A stretch of DNA of 12,471 nt from Desulfobacterales bacterium (GCA_022361535.1 JAKSAU010000314.1:1-12471), one strand, 5' to 3'. Numbered from the stretch's first letter, positions 5,536 through 12,471 are shown. The notes: a model not told the origin generated them from the letters alone. Program-made: numbers and translations.

Positions 5536-7682
5536 TTTTTCACCCCTCCCCCAAGTTTCTCAAGTACTTCTTTTTTAGGCCCATCCAAGACCACTTTACC
5601 ATTTTCCATAACAATGAGCCGATCAACTATGTTTACCATTGAGGGTTTGTGGGTAATAATAATGGTTGTCTTGCCCTTAGTGGCTTCAGCAAGCTTTTTC
5701 ACCACCTGGACTTCTGTGGCATAATCCATGGCATTTGTGGGTTCATCCAGTAGTACAATAGGGCTGTTGTAGATAAATGCCCGTGCAATGGCAATACACT
5801 GACGCTGCCCGCCCGATAACCGAGAGCCGCGCTCTCCAACTTGCATATCAAGCCCTTTGGGGTGTTTATCGGCAAACACATTCACCATGCCTATGGCGGC
5901 CGCCCGGATCACATCATCGTCCTCGGTATGGGGTGCTTTGAATACAATATTTTCCCTGGCTGTACCGGCAAACAAGGAAACATCCTGGGGTACATAGGAC
6001 AAGTTATGCCTTAAATCAGCCGGATCTATTTGTTTGATATCAATACCGTCCACGAAGATACTGCCTTTTGGCAGATCATAAAAATTGAGGAGCAGTTTTC
6101 CTAAGGTGGTTTTGCCAGACCCCACAGGACCTATAATACCAACCCGTTCACCTGGCTTTATCTTGAGCGTCACATCTGTGATGGCGGGTTTTGTCTCTTC
6201 CGGGTAAGCAAAATTGACATCTTTGAACTCAACGTCACCCCTGAACCGTGGCCGCCGGACAAACAATTTATGTTCCGGCCGTTCCACATCCCGGTTCATC
6301 AATTCGGTCAGATATCTTAAACTGGCCATTGTCTGCTGGAAGGTTGTTACCAAAGAAACTACCTGTGACATGGGGGCAATGCTTCTGCCTGACAAGATGT
6401 TCACGGCGATCAGGCCTCCCATGCTCAATTCCCCTTTTTTAATGAGGAAAACACCTATAACCACAACAGCCACTGACGTCACCTGAGACAAAAACGCTAC
6501 TATGGTCGTAAGGGATGTGGACATGACCCTGGACTTGATGCTTCTTTCGGCAATATCACCGGTACTTTCTTCCCAGAACCACTGTATCGAACTTGAGGCG
6601 TTAAATGCTTTAACGGTTTCAAGGTTGGAAAGAGACTCCACCAGGATACCGTTGCGCCGGGCTACAGCCTCCTGGGTGACATCAATGACTTTTTTGATGG
6701 GCCCCCGCATAATGACACTATAAATCAGTATAATACAGATCGCAGTCAACGGTGCTAAAACGAGCAAAGGGTGGATGGTGTAAATAACCAAAAGAAAAAT
6801 CACGGCAAAAGGCAATTCGATAAACGCTGTAATCACACTTGAAGAAAGAAAGGATCGAACCGTGTCAAAATCCTTGATGTTGTTGGCAAAGGCACCCACG
6901 GAATTGGGTTTGTCCTTTATCTTCATGTTCATGCATTGTTCAAACAATACCGAAGAAAGGATCACATCGCTTTTTTTGGCTGCCACCTCCAAAAAATAGG
7001 TCCGCAAAAACTTTAAAATGATATCGAAAAAATATACGGTTGCAATACCTGCGGTAAGCATCCATAGGGTATCAATGGCATTGTGAGGAATAACCCGGTC
7101 GTAAACACTCATGGTAAACATGGGACCGGCAATCACAAAAATATTGATAAAAAGACTGGCTACCAAGACATTAAAATAAATACCTTTGAATCGAACCAGG
7201 GTTGAAAAAAACCATCGTTTCCGGTCCCGCTCCTTGGCTGTAAAATCCTCGACCCGTTTTCCCAAATAGTCTTTTTTAAGGAAAAAGGCGAATCCCAAGT
7301 ACTCTTTTTCAAGTTTTTCAAACTCAACAGAAGCAGGCGTTTCATCGACTTCAGGATAGATGATTTCAGCGGTTTGGGCCACATGGTCAACGGCCGTCAT
7401 GATACATGCGCCATCATTTTTCAACAAAAGAATGGCAGGCAGGACAACCGCTGGAATATCCTTGAGTTTACGTTTAAACAAGCTGGACCGGAACCCTGCA
7501 TTTTGTGCGGCCCGTGAAAAGTTCGCTTTTGAGTTCCCAATGGAAAACAATTGCTTCTTGTCTGTTTGAGGGTCAAATGGTAGGCCGCTGACAAGGGCTT
7601 CGGGGCTGACCGGCTGATTTTCAATTTTGGTCAGGGTAGCCAGACACAGAAGTAAGGGGTCAAGATTCTTTTTATCCGTCAT
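5532..7682 (-). CDS. lapB: LapB: type 1 secretion ABC transporter (permease-ATPase) with C39-like domain
   Basis: Exports the adhesin across both membranes with LapC and LapE, driven by ATP. The start is set at 7682 (716 residues), not the upstream in-frame 7757: GGAG (7687-7690) precedes it, MTDKKNLDPLLLCLATL matches LapB-type N-termini, and it leaves only an 11-base overlap with lapD. Domains: a C39-peptidase-like region (about 1-140), a six-helix membrane domain (about 165-450) and an ATPase with Walker A GPVGSGKT (518-525), Q-loop YVPQD (563-567), signature LSGGQ (622-626), Walker B IVLLDEP (642-648) and H-loop His678. Cys13 stands where C39 peptidases have theirs, but the usual DCG context is absent and the histidine segment reads GACIMTAV (91-98), so proteolysis is unlikely; in the family such domains bind the substrate. 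No double-glycine processing is therefore expected. Confidence 0.95.
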   Translation of the reverse strand: MTDKKNLDPLLLCLATLTKIENQPVSPEALVSGLPFDPQTDKKQLFSIGNSKANFSRAAQNAGFRSSLFKRKLKDIPAVVLPAILLLKNDGACIMTAVDHVAQTAEIIYPEVDETPASVEFEKLEKEYLGFAFFLKKDYLGKRVEDFTAKERDRKRWFFSTLVRFKGIYFNVLVASLFINIFVIAGPMFTMSVYDRVIPHNAIDTLWMLTAGIATVYFFDIILKFLRTYFLEVAAKKSDVILSSVLFEQCMNMKIKDKPNSVGAFANNIKDFDTVRSFLSSSVITAFIELPFAVIFLLVIYTIHPLLVLAPLTAICIILIYSVIMRGPIKKVIDVTQEAVARRNGILVESLSNLETVKAFNASSSIQWFWEESTGDIAERSIKSRVMSTSLTTIVAFLSQVTSVAVVVIGVFLIKKGELSMGGLIAVNILSGRSIAPMSQVVSLVTTFQQTMASLRYLTELMNRDVERPEHKLFVRRPRFRGDVEFKDVNFAYPEETKPAITDVTLKIKPGERVGIIGPVGSGKTTLGKLLLNFYDLPKGSIFVDGIDIKQIDPADLRHNLSYVPQDVSLFAGTARENIVFKAPHTEDDDVIRAAAIGMVNVFADKHPKGLDMQVGERGSRLSGGQRQCIAIARAFIYNSPIVLLDEPTNAMDYATEVQVVKKLAEATKGKTTIIITHKPSMVNIVDRLIVMENGKVVLDGPKKEVLEKLGGGVKK

Positions 7683-9624
7683 ATTTCTCCAAAGGTTGGA
7701 TCTCAGCCACCTGACGTCCCTGGAAATAAAGGATACCTTCGGCGTTAAGATCTTCACGCTGGGTTGAAGTTTCTATTTTCGTTCCGATCAGATTGATATT
7801 CAGACTTTCGGTAATATTCTGCAGCATGCTCAAAGTAATTTTAGATTTGGTCCTGTCTCTGGTGTCGTAAAGATAGGCATAATCAACCTTTATATAATCC
7901 GGGGTAAGCTGTTGAAGCATGGCAAGGGAGTCGTCACTGATAGTAAAATTGTCTATACCGAAACGGAATCCCATTCCTTTCAATAACCCTGCATAGTCAA
8001 GGGAAATTTCAGGATACCTGACCAAAACCGCCTCTGACATCTCAAAGGTCAAATGGGAAGTCATATGTTTATGAGCTGAAAGGAATTGGCGGGCCCAAAT
8101 AAATGAATTCCGGTCCTGGATGAAATCAGCACTGATGTTAATACCGAATGTCATCTTTCTTTCTTTATCCGATTCCAAATATTTCACCATACGGGTCATG
8201 ACATGCTGGTCAACCTTACGGGCAAGCCCCAACTCCATGGCCATAGGCATAAAAAATCCCGCACTTTTCACGTTATCAAGATCATCTTTCATGGCAATGA
8301 AAATCTCATTGTGAAAAAGCGCTTCCTGGTCAGACAAAACGGGCTGGTAAGAAAAAATAATTTTATTCCCGGAAATGGCTTTCTCAATAAGCGACTTCCA
8401 TTCTCCACGGCCCAGCAATGTATCTTTTTTTTCACGGAAATGGACAGGTTCAGACTCCGCACTGTTCCTGGCAAGGGTAAGTGAATAATCCAGTTTGGAA
8501 AAAATTCCTGATACATCATCCTCGTAGGAATAGGAAGCGACACTGACCAAAACCCTTAAAAAATCAGATAGCCCCTCATCGGACTCAATTCGCAGTTGAA
8601 GACTTTCCTGAATTATGTTCATTATATCCATGGTTTCATCAGTTGAAAGACCTGGAAAGATAAAAGCAAATTCTGTTTCATTTAAGCGGGTGACAACCCG
8701 ATCCTCAAGTTTTCGGGTTTGCTCGTTTAATAGCTCGGCAGTATCTTTGATAAAAGCTTCGGATACAGCATACCCTTCAACATCTTTAAGCTCCTCCAAG
8801 CCTTCAATATCAATAATTGCCACTTCCCCTTTTGAAACAGCTTCTTCCGATGTTAAAAATACCTGGATCTGGCGAACGAAATAAGCCTTATTGAACAATC
8901 CCGATACCCCGTCCCTGAACTGGAGCATCCTTGCTTCCTTGATGGTTTCAATGGAACGGGTATAATTATTTTGAACCGTTTTGACCATTTTATTCATCTG
9001 GATGACAACTTTTTTCAATTCAACCGTAGTCGGAATATGGGGATTGATAATAAATTTGTTTTCTCCAAGGGCTTCTGCCTGTTCCCGGATACGATCCAAA
9101 GACTTGAGCAGCAATTTAAGCATCAGGCTGCTGAGAATGACACAAGCTACCCAAAGCACAGAAAAAGAAAGACTTAAATCCTTAAAAACTTCCCACATCT
9201 TAATGCAGGCTTCCCCTGTATGGCCCTGCACCTGGAGACTGCCTACAATATTCCATCCATTGGAGATCACAGCTTCTGCAACCGGGGCCTTGAGATCTAT
9301 GAAGCGAATAAAAACATTAGGGACTCCCTGGATAACAAGGTCTTCTTCTTTTTCATATAGCAGCTTATTGTCCGGATCCTTCAATGTGATCCGCTGAAAA
9401 TGTCCACCGTCAAACATGGCATTGATGGTGGTTTCCATCAAGAACACATCATCACTTACATCCCCAAGAGACAAAGAAAGAGAATTGACTGAATTCTTAG
9501 CTCTCAAGTAAAGGTCGTTTTGGACAAAGGTCTTGGACTCATTGAAATTGATGCTGAATACAATGACCAACACCAAAAACAGCAAGGCCGTTATAAACAC
9601 CATGATCTGTCTGAATAAAGTCAT
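7672..9624 (-). CDS. lapD: LapD: inside-out c-di-GMP receptor with degenerate GGDEF and EAL domains
   Basis: Inner-membrane receptor that binds cytoplasmic c-di-GMP and then sequesters the LapG protease in the periplasm. The 650 residues show a membrane helix (7-25), a LapD/MoxY-type periplasmic domain (about 28-150), a second helix (about 152-173), HAMP (174-226), GGDEF-like (about 235-395) and EAL-like (about 405-648) domains. The GGDEF signature reads NETEF (315-319), so no cyclase activity is expected. The EAL glutamate motif reads EIF (440-442) and the DDFG loop reads DNFT (558-561), so phosphodiesterase activity is not expected either. Trp124 in SNGWNIVGSLQV aligns with the tryptophan of Pseudomonas LapD that enters the LapG pocket. 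It starts four bases after the lapG stop and overlaps lapB by 11. The domain order and gene pair make an ordinary cyclase/phosphodiesterase unlikely. Confidence 0.94.
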   Translation of the reverse strand: MTLFRQIMVFITALLFLVLVIVFSINFNESKTFVQNDLYLRAKNSVNSLSLSLGDVSDDVFLMETTINAMFDGGHFQRITLKDPDNKLLYEKEEDLVIQGVPNVFIRFIDLKAPVAEAVISNGWNIVGSLQVQGHTGEACIKMWEVFKDLSLSFSVLWVACVILSSLMLKLLLKSLDRIREQAEALGENKFIINPHIPTTVELKKVVIQMNKMVKTVQNNYTRSIETIKEARMLQFRDGVSGLFNKAYFVRQIQVFLTSEEAVSKGEVAIIDIEGLEELKDVEGYAVSEAFIKDTAELLNEQTRKLEDRVVTRLNETEFAFIFPGLSTDETMDIMNIIQESLQLRIESDEGLSDFLRVLVSVASYSYEDDVSGIFSKLDYSLTLARNSAESEPVHFREKKDTLLGRGEWKSLIEKAISGNKIIFSYQPVLSDQEALFHNEIFIAMKDDLDNVKSAGFFMPMAMELGLARKVDQHVMTRMVKYLESDKERKMTFGINISADFIQDRNSFIWARQFLSAHKHMTSHLTFEMSEAVLVRYPEISLDYAGLLKGMGFRFGIDNFTISDDSLAMLQQLTPDYIKVDYAYLYDTRDRTKSKITLSMLQNITESLNINLIGTKIETSTQREDLNAEGILYFQGRQVAEIQPLEKYDG

Positions 9625-9628
9625 TTCC

Positions 9629-10288
9629 TCATCCCTTATAAATTTCTAGATCAATGGATCTAAGCTTTTTCAAGGTTTTCACCTTTGAAGGATCAACCCG
9701 CTTGCCAAGTCCTTTTTGCTTCTGCAAGAAAAGGTCCTGAGCCGTAAAACTGTATACCGGAATCAAATCTTTTCTTTGGGTTGCCGGTAAAATCCGTTTA
9801 TCGTAATTATCAAGTACCAAGGGTACCGCTTTTCTATCAGTATAATAGGAGACAACCATGTGGGCCGCTTCTGAAAAGCCTCTTGCTCTGACATAAGTCA
9901 TGAACAGCCTCTCCTGGGGCACACCCAATTGTGATAATGTCAAATATTTGGCCACAGCATAATCTTCGCAGTCTCCCATGCCTTTTCCAAGAAATTCCAG
10001 GCGGGAAGCCCAATAATCACTTTTTCCCCAGGCTTTAATATCCCTTCTGTAGGGAACCTGGTTAAAAAACCGGTTCACCGCTTTTAATTTTTCTTCTTCT
10101 GAGGCATTTTGATGGGTATTCATCATGGATAGCAACGCATTAAGGCGTTTAACCGCTCTTGGTCCATACTCTTGCTCATAGCTGCGCAGTTGTTCCGGTT
10201 TAACATAAAACCGAGACGATGTTCCCGAGAGTGTGCCGGCAACTAAAAACGCAAAAACAACGGCTAAACCAATCCAGATGTTCCTCAT
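9629..10288 (-). CDS. lapG: LapG: periplasmic calcium-dependent cysteine protease (adhesin-releasing)
   Basis: Bacterial transglutaminase-like cysteine proteinase that cleaves the N-terminal region of a LapA-type adhesin, releasing it from the cell surface. The 219-residue protein has an N-terminal signal/anchor segment (about 5-20) and the family core: YWASRLEFLGKGMGDCEDYA (92-111) with catalytic Cys107, AAHMVV with His143, and LVLDN with Asp160. Asp106 and Glu108 flanking the cysteine correspond to residues involved in calcium binding in characterised LapG. PVYSFTAQDLF (177-187) is also family-typical. The ATG at 10288 is preceded by AAGGGTAGG. It is followed at once by lapD, its usual regulator. 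The DUF920 family is almost always paired with LapD or a LapD-like partner, which supports the assignment strongly. Its substrate is not encoded in the window. Confidence 0.94.
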   Translation of the reverse strand: MRNIWIGLAVVFAFLVAGTLSGTSSRFYVKPEQLRSYEQEYGPRAVKRLNALLSMMNTHQNASEEEKLKAVNRFFNQVPYRRDIKAWGKSDYWASRLEFLGKGMGDCEDYAVAKYLTLSQLGVPQERLFMTYVRARGFSEAAHMVVSYYTDRKAVPLVLDNYDKRILPATQRKDLIPVYSFTAQDLFLQKQKGLGKRVDPSKVKTLKKLRSIDLEIYKG

Positions 10289-10376
10289 TTAACCTACCCT
10301 TAAATTGAAGCCCTAGATTACCTGCCGTAGTTTTTATATGCAACAACTATTTTATGCTGCGATTTTGGATGACGAC

Positions 10377-10399
10377 GGTGGCGGATTTGGGTGGCGGAT
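10377..10399. repeat. Short direct repeat GGTGGCGGAT x2
   Basis: Two copies of GGTGGCGGAT at 10377-10386 and 10390-10399 (13-bp pitch) lie next to the 14-bp hairpin in the lapE-lapG spacer. The function is unknown; they may be a simple tandem duplication or part of the same processing or attenuation element. Confidence 0.5.
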
Positions 10400-10401
10400 G
10401 G

Positions 10402-10432
10402 TACCGGGTTCCGTCAAAGACGGAACCCGGTA
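10402..10432 (-). other. Perfect 14-bp hairpin in the lapE-lapG spacer
   Basis: TACCGGGTTCCGTC (10402-10415) and GACGGAACCCGGTA (10419-10432) form a perfect 14-bp, GC-rich stem with an AAA loop, starting 18 bases after the lapE stop on the minus strand. No T run follows on either strand, so it is not a standard intrinsic terminator. It could protect the lapE 3' end, mark RNA processing or reduce read-through into lapG. Confidence 0.75.
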
Positions 10433-10449
10433 AGCAAGGTTGGCTTTAA

Positions 10450-11994
10450 TTAATTTTCGATATATGGTTTGAGTTCAGTGGGAACCTCATAACCGGACTG
10501 AGAAGGATCGATTTCACTGCATCCGTATGCTTCAAGAGTTGCACCTTCAGCAGTATTGTCACACTGATCTGCACAGTCATCCATGGTATCGCCATCTGCG
10601 TCAACTACAATACCTTCTACATCAAGCTCTTTTTCCAGTTCATCGCAACTGTAGATATCAAATGCTTCAGGTTCGGTCAGACCTACTTTTTCAGACAAAT
10701 CATTTTCAAATTCTACCAGCAGAGAACCGATTGCCTGAATTGATCTGTAGTATGCAATGAGATAAGAATAGTTGGATTCAATCATGGAAGCTTGTGCAGT
10801 GTAGTACTCAATTTCCATATCCAGAATTTCTAGCAGATCCCGTTTGCCTGCGTGGAACTCCTCAACAAACTCATCAAGAGTCTGTTTGCTCAAACGAACA
10901 TGCTCGGAAAGGAAATCCTTTTTATTTTTTTCAGCAACCAGGATATTCCATGCCAAGCGAACCAGTTCGTTTACATTCCGTCTTTCATCATAAGCTTTCT
11001 GGTATTCTTGCAGGATTTGCCTATAGGCTTTATCTTTCTCACCATACCTGGCACCGCCATCGTAAAGAAGATAGTTGAATTCAAGGGCAGCGCCGTATTC
11101 ATCGGTTTCGCCTCTCTCACCGCCGGTATCCTCTCTCCAACCGGCACTTACTAACAGATCCAGTGTTGGCCAGAAGTCAGCTTCAGCACGTTCCCTGGTG
11201 TGTTTGCGAACAATAATATTGTATCTTGCAACACGAAGCGCAGGATGATTACCAAATGCCATATCTACAGCATCCTGGACACTTTCAGGAAGATCAAATT
11301 TGGTCTCGGGCATTACAAACTGTTCCGGCGTAAGAATCCGGCCATAAAGACGATGAAATTGTGTCAAAGCCTGGTTCAGATCCTGCTGGCGGGATATAAA
11401 ATTTCCCCTGGACAAGGCCAACCTGGATTCTGAATTGGTTAAATCAGATGCACGTCCAAACCCGGAGTCCGAACGTTCTTTAATCTGCTTGAGGATTCTT
11501 GCCTGGGTTAGTACATTTTTCTCTGCAATCGCGACTTGCTCTCTAGCACTCAGCACATTGACATAGGCTTCTGCGACATTAAGAAAAACGTCATTGGCGG
11601 TATTGAGAACACCATAGGCAGAAGACATTATCCTTGCTTCGGTTTCATCGATATATGCCTCAGTACCAAACCCTTCAAACAGGTTCTGCCGGATATAAGC
11701 TGTGGCAGAATTTTCCCAAAGCTCTTCAGAAACGTTATTTGTTGGCACGCCGTCTGTAACCATCGGACCTGTATAAGCTTCAACGCCTATAGTCGGCCGG
11801 TAACCTTTACGAGCAATCTTTCGTTCAGCAACAGTACTTTCGTAGGATTCCAGCGCTTCTTTGATTTGGGGATTTGACTTAGCAACATTGAGCAATGCAT
11901 CGTCAAGAGTTACCCCTTCCATAGCCTGACTTGTCAGACTAAACCCGAACACCGCAAATAAACATATGAATAAAATTTTAGACAGGCTCTTCAT
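10450..11994 (-). CDS. lapE: LapE: TolC-family outer-membrane channel with C-terminal TSP3-like calcium-binding tail
   Basis: Outer-membrane exit duct of the type 1 secretion system. The 514-residue protein starts with a signal peptide (about 1-24, cleavage near SQA-ME) and has two outer-membrane efflux repeats (about 28-220 and 238-430) with TolC-like features such as VTLDDALLNVAKSNPQIKEA, FEGFGTEAYIDETEARI and LLYDGGARY. AAGGAGG lies five bases before the ATG. Beyond the channel, residues 440-514 form an extension absent from ordinary TolC: IVVDADGDTMDDCADQCDN (462-480) followed by TAEGATLEAYGC matches the Asp-rich thrombospondin type 3 pattern common before OmpA-type peptidoglycan-binding domains, with Cys450, Cys474, Cys478 and Cys492. 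No OmpA C-terminal domain follows. It is upstream of lapG by 161 bases and probably first in the operon. The AggA/LapE identity rests on the gene neighbourhood. Confidence 0.91.
   Translation of the reverse strand: MKSLSKILFICLFAVFGFSLTSQAMEGVTLDDALLNVAKSNPQIKEALESYESTVAERKIARKGYRPTIGVEAYTGPMVTDGVPTNNVSEELWENSATAYIRQNLFEGFGTEAYIDETEARIMSSAYGVLNTANDVFLNVAEAYVNVLSAREQVAIAEKNVLTQARILKQIKERSDSGFGRASDLTNSESRLALSRGNFISRQQDLNQALTQFHRLYGRILTPEQFVMPETKFDLPESVQDAVDMAFGNHPALRVARYNIIVRKHTRERAEADFWPTLDLLVSAGWREDTGGERGETDEYGAALEFNYLLYDGGARYGEKDKAYRQILQEYQKAYDERRNVNELVRLAWNILVAEKNKKDFLSEHVRLSKQTLDEFVEEFHAGKRDLLEILDMEIEYYTAQASMIESNYSYLIAYYRSIQAIGSLLVEFENDLSEKVGLTEPEAFDIYSCDELEKELDVEGIVVDADGDTMDDCADQCDNTAEGATLEAYGCSEIDPSQSGYEVPTELKPYIEN
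10519..10617 (-). other. TSP3-like calcium-binding module in LapE
   Basis: This stretch encodes LapE residues 460-492. The acidic DADGDTMDD run and the spacing Cys474, Cys478, Cys492 resemble the DxDGDGxxDxxDxCPxTPxGxxVDxxGC unit of OmpA-family linkers, with small deviations (DQCDNT for DxCPNT). It would be periplasmic at the LapE C-terminus. Confidence 0.75.
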
Positions 11995-12130
11995 CTTGTC
12001 CTCCTTTTTTGACGGACAGTCTGCACCACACCTTTTGGAATTTACTTAAAATTTGGGCATAGTACAAACCAGGTAAATGTATGAGTTAGGATTAACAATA
12101 ACCCTGTATGACAGTATTGCTATGGATTCA

Positions 12131-12159
12131 GGATTAGTTCATTACCCAGATATTGTCAA
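12131..12159 (-). promoter_or_regulatory. Candidate lapE operon promoter
   Basis: Read on the minus strand, a consensus -35 TTGACA (12154-12159) is followed 17 bases later by TAATCC (12131-12136), a poor -10. A perfect -35 with a weak -10 would suit a promoter needing an activator or an anaerobic or stress regulator. The transcript would have a leader of about 130 bases before the ATG at 11994. Confidence 0.4.
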
Positions 12160-12167
12160 GCAAATAT

Positions 12168-12185
12168 TAGGAAGTATAGGAAGTA
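12168..12185. repeat. Tandem 9-bp repeat TAGGAAGTA x2 upstream of the lapE promoter
   Basis: Two perfect adjacent copies of TAGGAAGTA (12168-12176 and 12177-12185; TACTTCCTA on the minus strand) lie 8 bp upstream of the TTGACA element of the lapE promoter. This is where a transcription activator contacting RNA polymerase would bind. The cognate factor is unknown; the LuxR-type gene in the same operon is one candidate. Confidence 0.5.
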
Positions 12186-12210
12186 AATGCCATAGGCGAA
12201 ATCTTAAAGT

Positions 12211-12251
12211 AAAAAAATATCAAAAATAGGAAATTTTTTTCGTAAAAAAAA
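12211..12251. other. Phased A/T tracts, predicted bent DNA
   Basis: Homopolymer tracts at 12211-12217 (A7), 12222-12226 (A5), 12231-12240 (A3T7) and 12244-12251 (A8) are centred about 10-12 bp apart, close to the helical repeat. Such phasing typically gives intrinsic curvature. It lies roughly 50-90 bp upstream of the candidate lapE -35. Confidence 0.45.
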
Positions 12252-12471
12252 GAAGTTTAATTCACACTTTTCGCAAAAAACAACCGCCCTATATACTGAA
12301 ATAAAAGACCAATAAAAATCGTTTAAAATTCTATAAAGTAAATTACATAGTAATATTTTGGAAAAAGACACTTGAATAAAATCATCTTCAATTGAGCTAT
12401 CAGATTATTTTTTGTCGCATTCAACGAAACAGTTCACAGATATATTCAAATGGCTTTTGCGAAAGACAAGG

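Larger units (their letters stand above)
11995..12471. other. Gene-free AT-rich region upstream of lapE
   Basis: No convincing coding sequence is seen on either strand. It holds the lapE ribosome-binding site (AAGGAGG, read on the minus strand just right of 11999), a candidate promoter, a tandem repeat and A-tracts listed separately, plus a bulged hairpin (12096-12119) that would lie near the 5' end of the lapE transcript. From about 12190 to 12420 the DNA is mostly A/T. An inverted pair TTTCGCAAAA (12269-12278) and TTTTGCGAAA (12455-12464) is present; its meaning is unclear. Confidence 0.7.

Noticed and set aside
7683..7757. 25-residue N-terminal extension of LapB from the upstream start
   Set aside because: It would overlap lapD by 86 bases, lacks family similarity, and the downstream ATG has a GGAG site and a LapB-like N-terminus.
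8981..9397. 138-codon plus-strand frame opposite lapD
   Set aside because: It is antisense to the well-supported HAMP and periplasmic coding part of lapD and has no family motif or ribosome-binding site; a shadow frame.
10289..10376. Internal promoter for lapG on the minus strand (TTGCAT and TAATCT, 17-base spacer)
   Set aside because: The -35 matches consensus at only three positions; too weak to list as a feature.
10377..10432. CRISPR or mobile-element end suggested by repeat plus hairpin
   Set aside because: Only two short repeat copies, no spacers, no target-site duplication and no transposase or cas genes.
12450..12471. ATG followed by open frame (MAFAKDK) at the right edge, plus strand
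   Set aside because: Only seven codons are visible and there is no ribosome-binding site before it, so a gene start cannot be supported.
12398..12471. Possible 3' tail of a minus-strand gene entering from the right
   Set aside because: Two minus-strand frames stay open for about 16-21 codons, but the composition is A/T rich and no protein motif is visible.

Overview
The window most resembles a sulfate-reducing Desulfobacterota chromosome (Desulfobacteraceae-like). This is inferred from the look of the proteins, moderate GC with AT-rich spacers, and the gene set; no 16S or phylogenetic marker is present. Nothing points to a phage, plasmid or insertion sequence. The window divides into a plus-strand left part of independent transcription units and a large minus-strand operon on the right that ends convergently against it.

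Left part, plus strand. Bases 2-439 are the 3' end of a MocR/GntR-type regulator with a PLP-aminotransferase-like domain. After a 256-base spacer with paired direct repeats, a sigma70-like promoter and a perfect 7-bp dyad comes a monofunctional proline dehydrogenase (696-1607), closed by a very strong intrinsic terminator. Next is a 79-residue basic orphan protein (1839-2078) with its own promoter, a structured leader and a textbook GC-rich terminator. A protein with the NeuC/WecB UDP-GlcNAc 2-epimerase fold follows (2316-3467). Most residues expected at its active site are replaced, so it is probably not an ordinary epimerase.

Right part, minus strand. Read from 11994 down to 3510, this is a Lap-type biofilm adhesin export and retention system: TolC-like outer-membrane channel (lapE), periplasmic Ca-dependent cysteine protease (lapG), inside-out c-di-GMP receptor with dead GGDEF and EAL domains (lapD), type 1 secretion ABC transporter with a C39-like domain (lapB), HlyD-type adaptor (lapC) and a LuxR-type regulator. 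From lapG on, the lap genes abut or overlap by a few bases, so they are probably translationally coupled. lapE is set off by 161 bases holding a perfect 14-bp hairpin. By analogy with Pseudomonas, LapB-LapC-LapE would export a giant RTX adhesin; c-di-GMP-bound LapD would hold LapG so that the adhesin stays on the surface; when c-di-GMP falls, LapG would be released and clip it off.

The adhesin gene itself is not in the window. The right end (11995-12471) is AT-rich noncoding DNA with a candidate lapE promoter, a tandem 9-bp repeat just upstream of its -35 element, and phased A-tracts. The least expected items are a thrombospondin-type-3-like calcium-binding tail on LapE, the NeuC-like protein that has lost its active-site residues, and the LuxR gene at the end of the lap operon.
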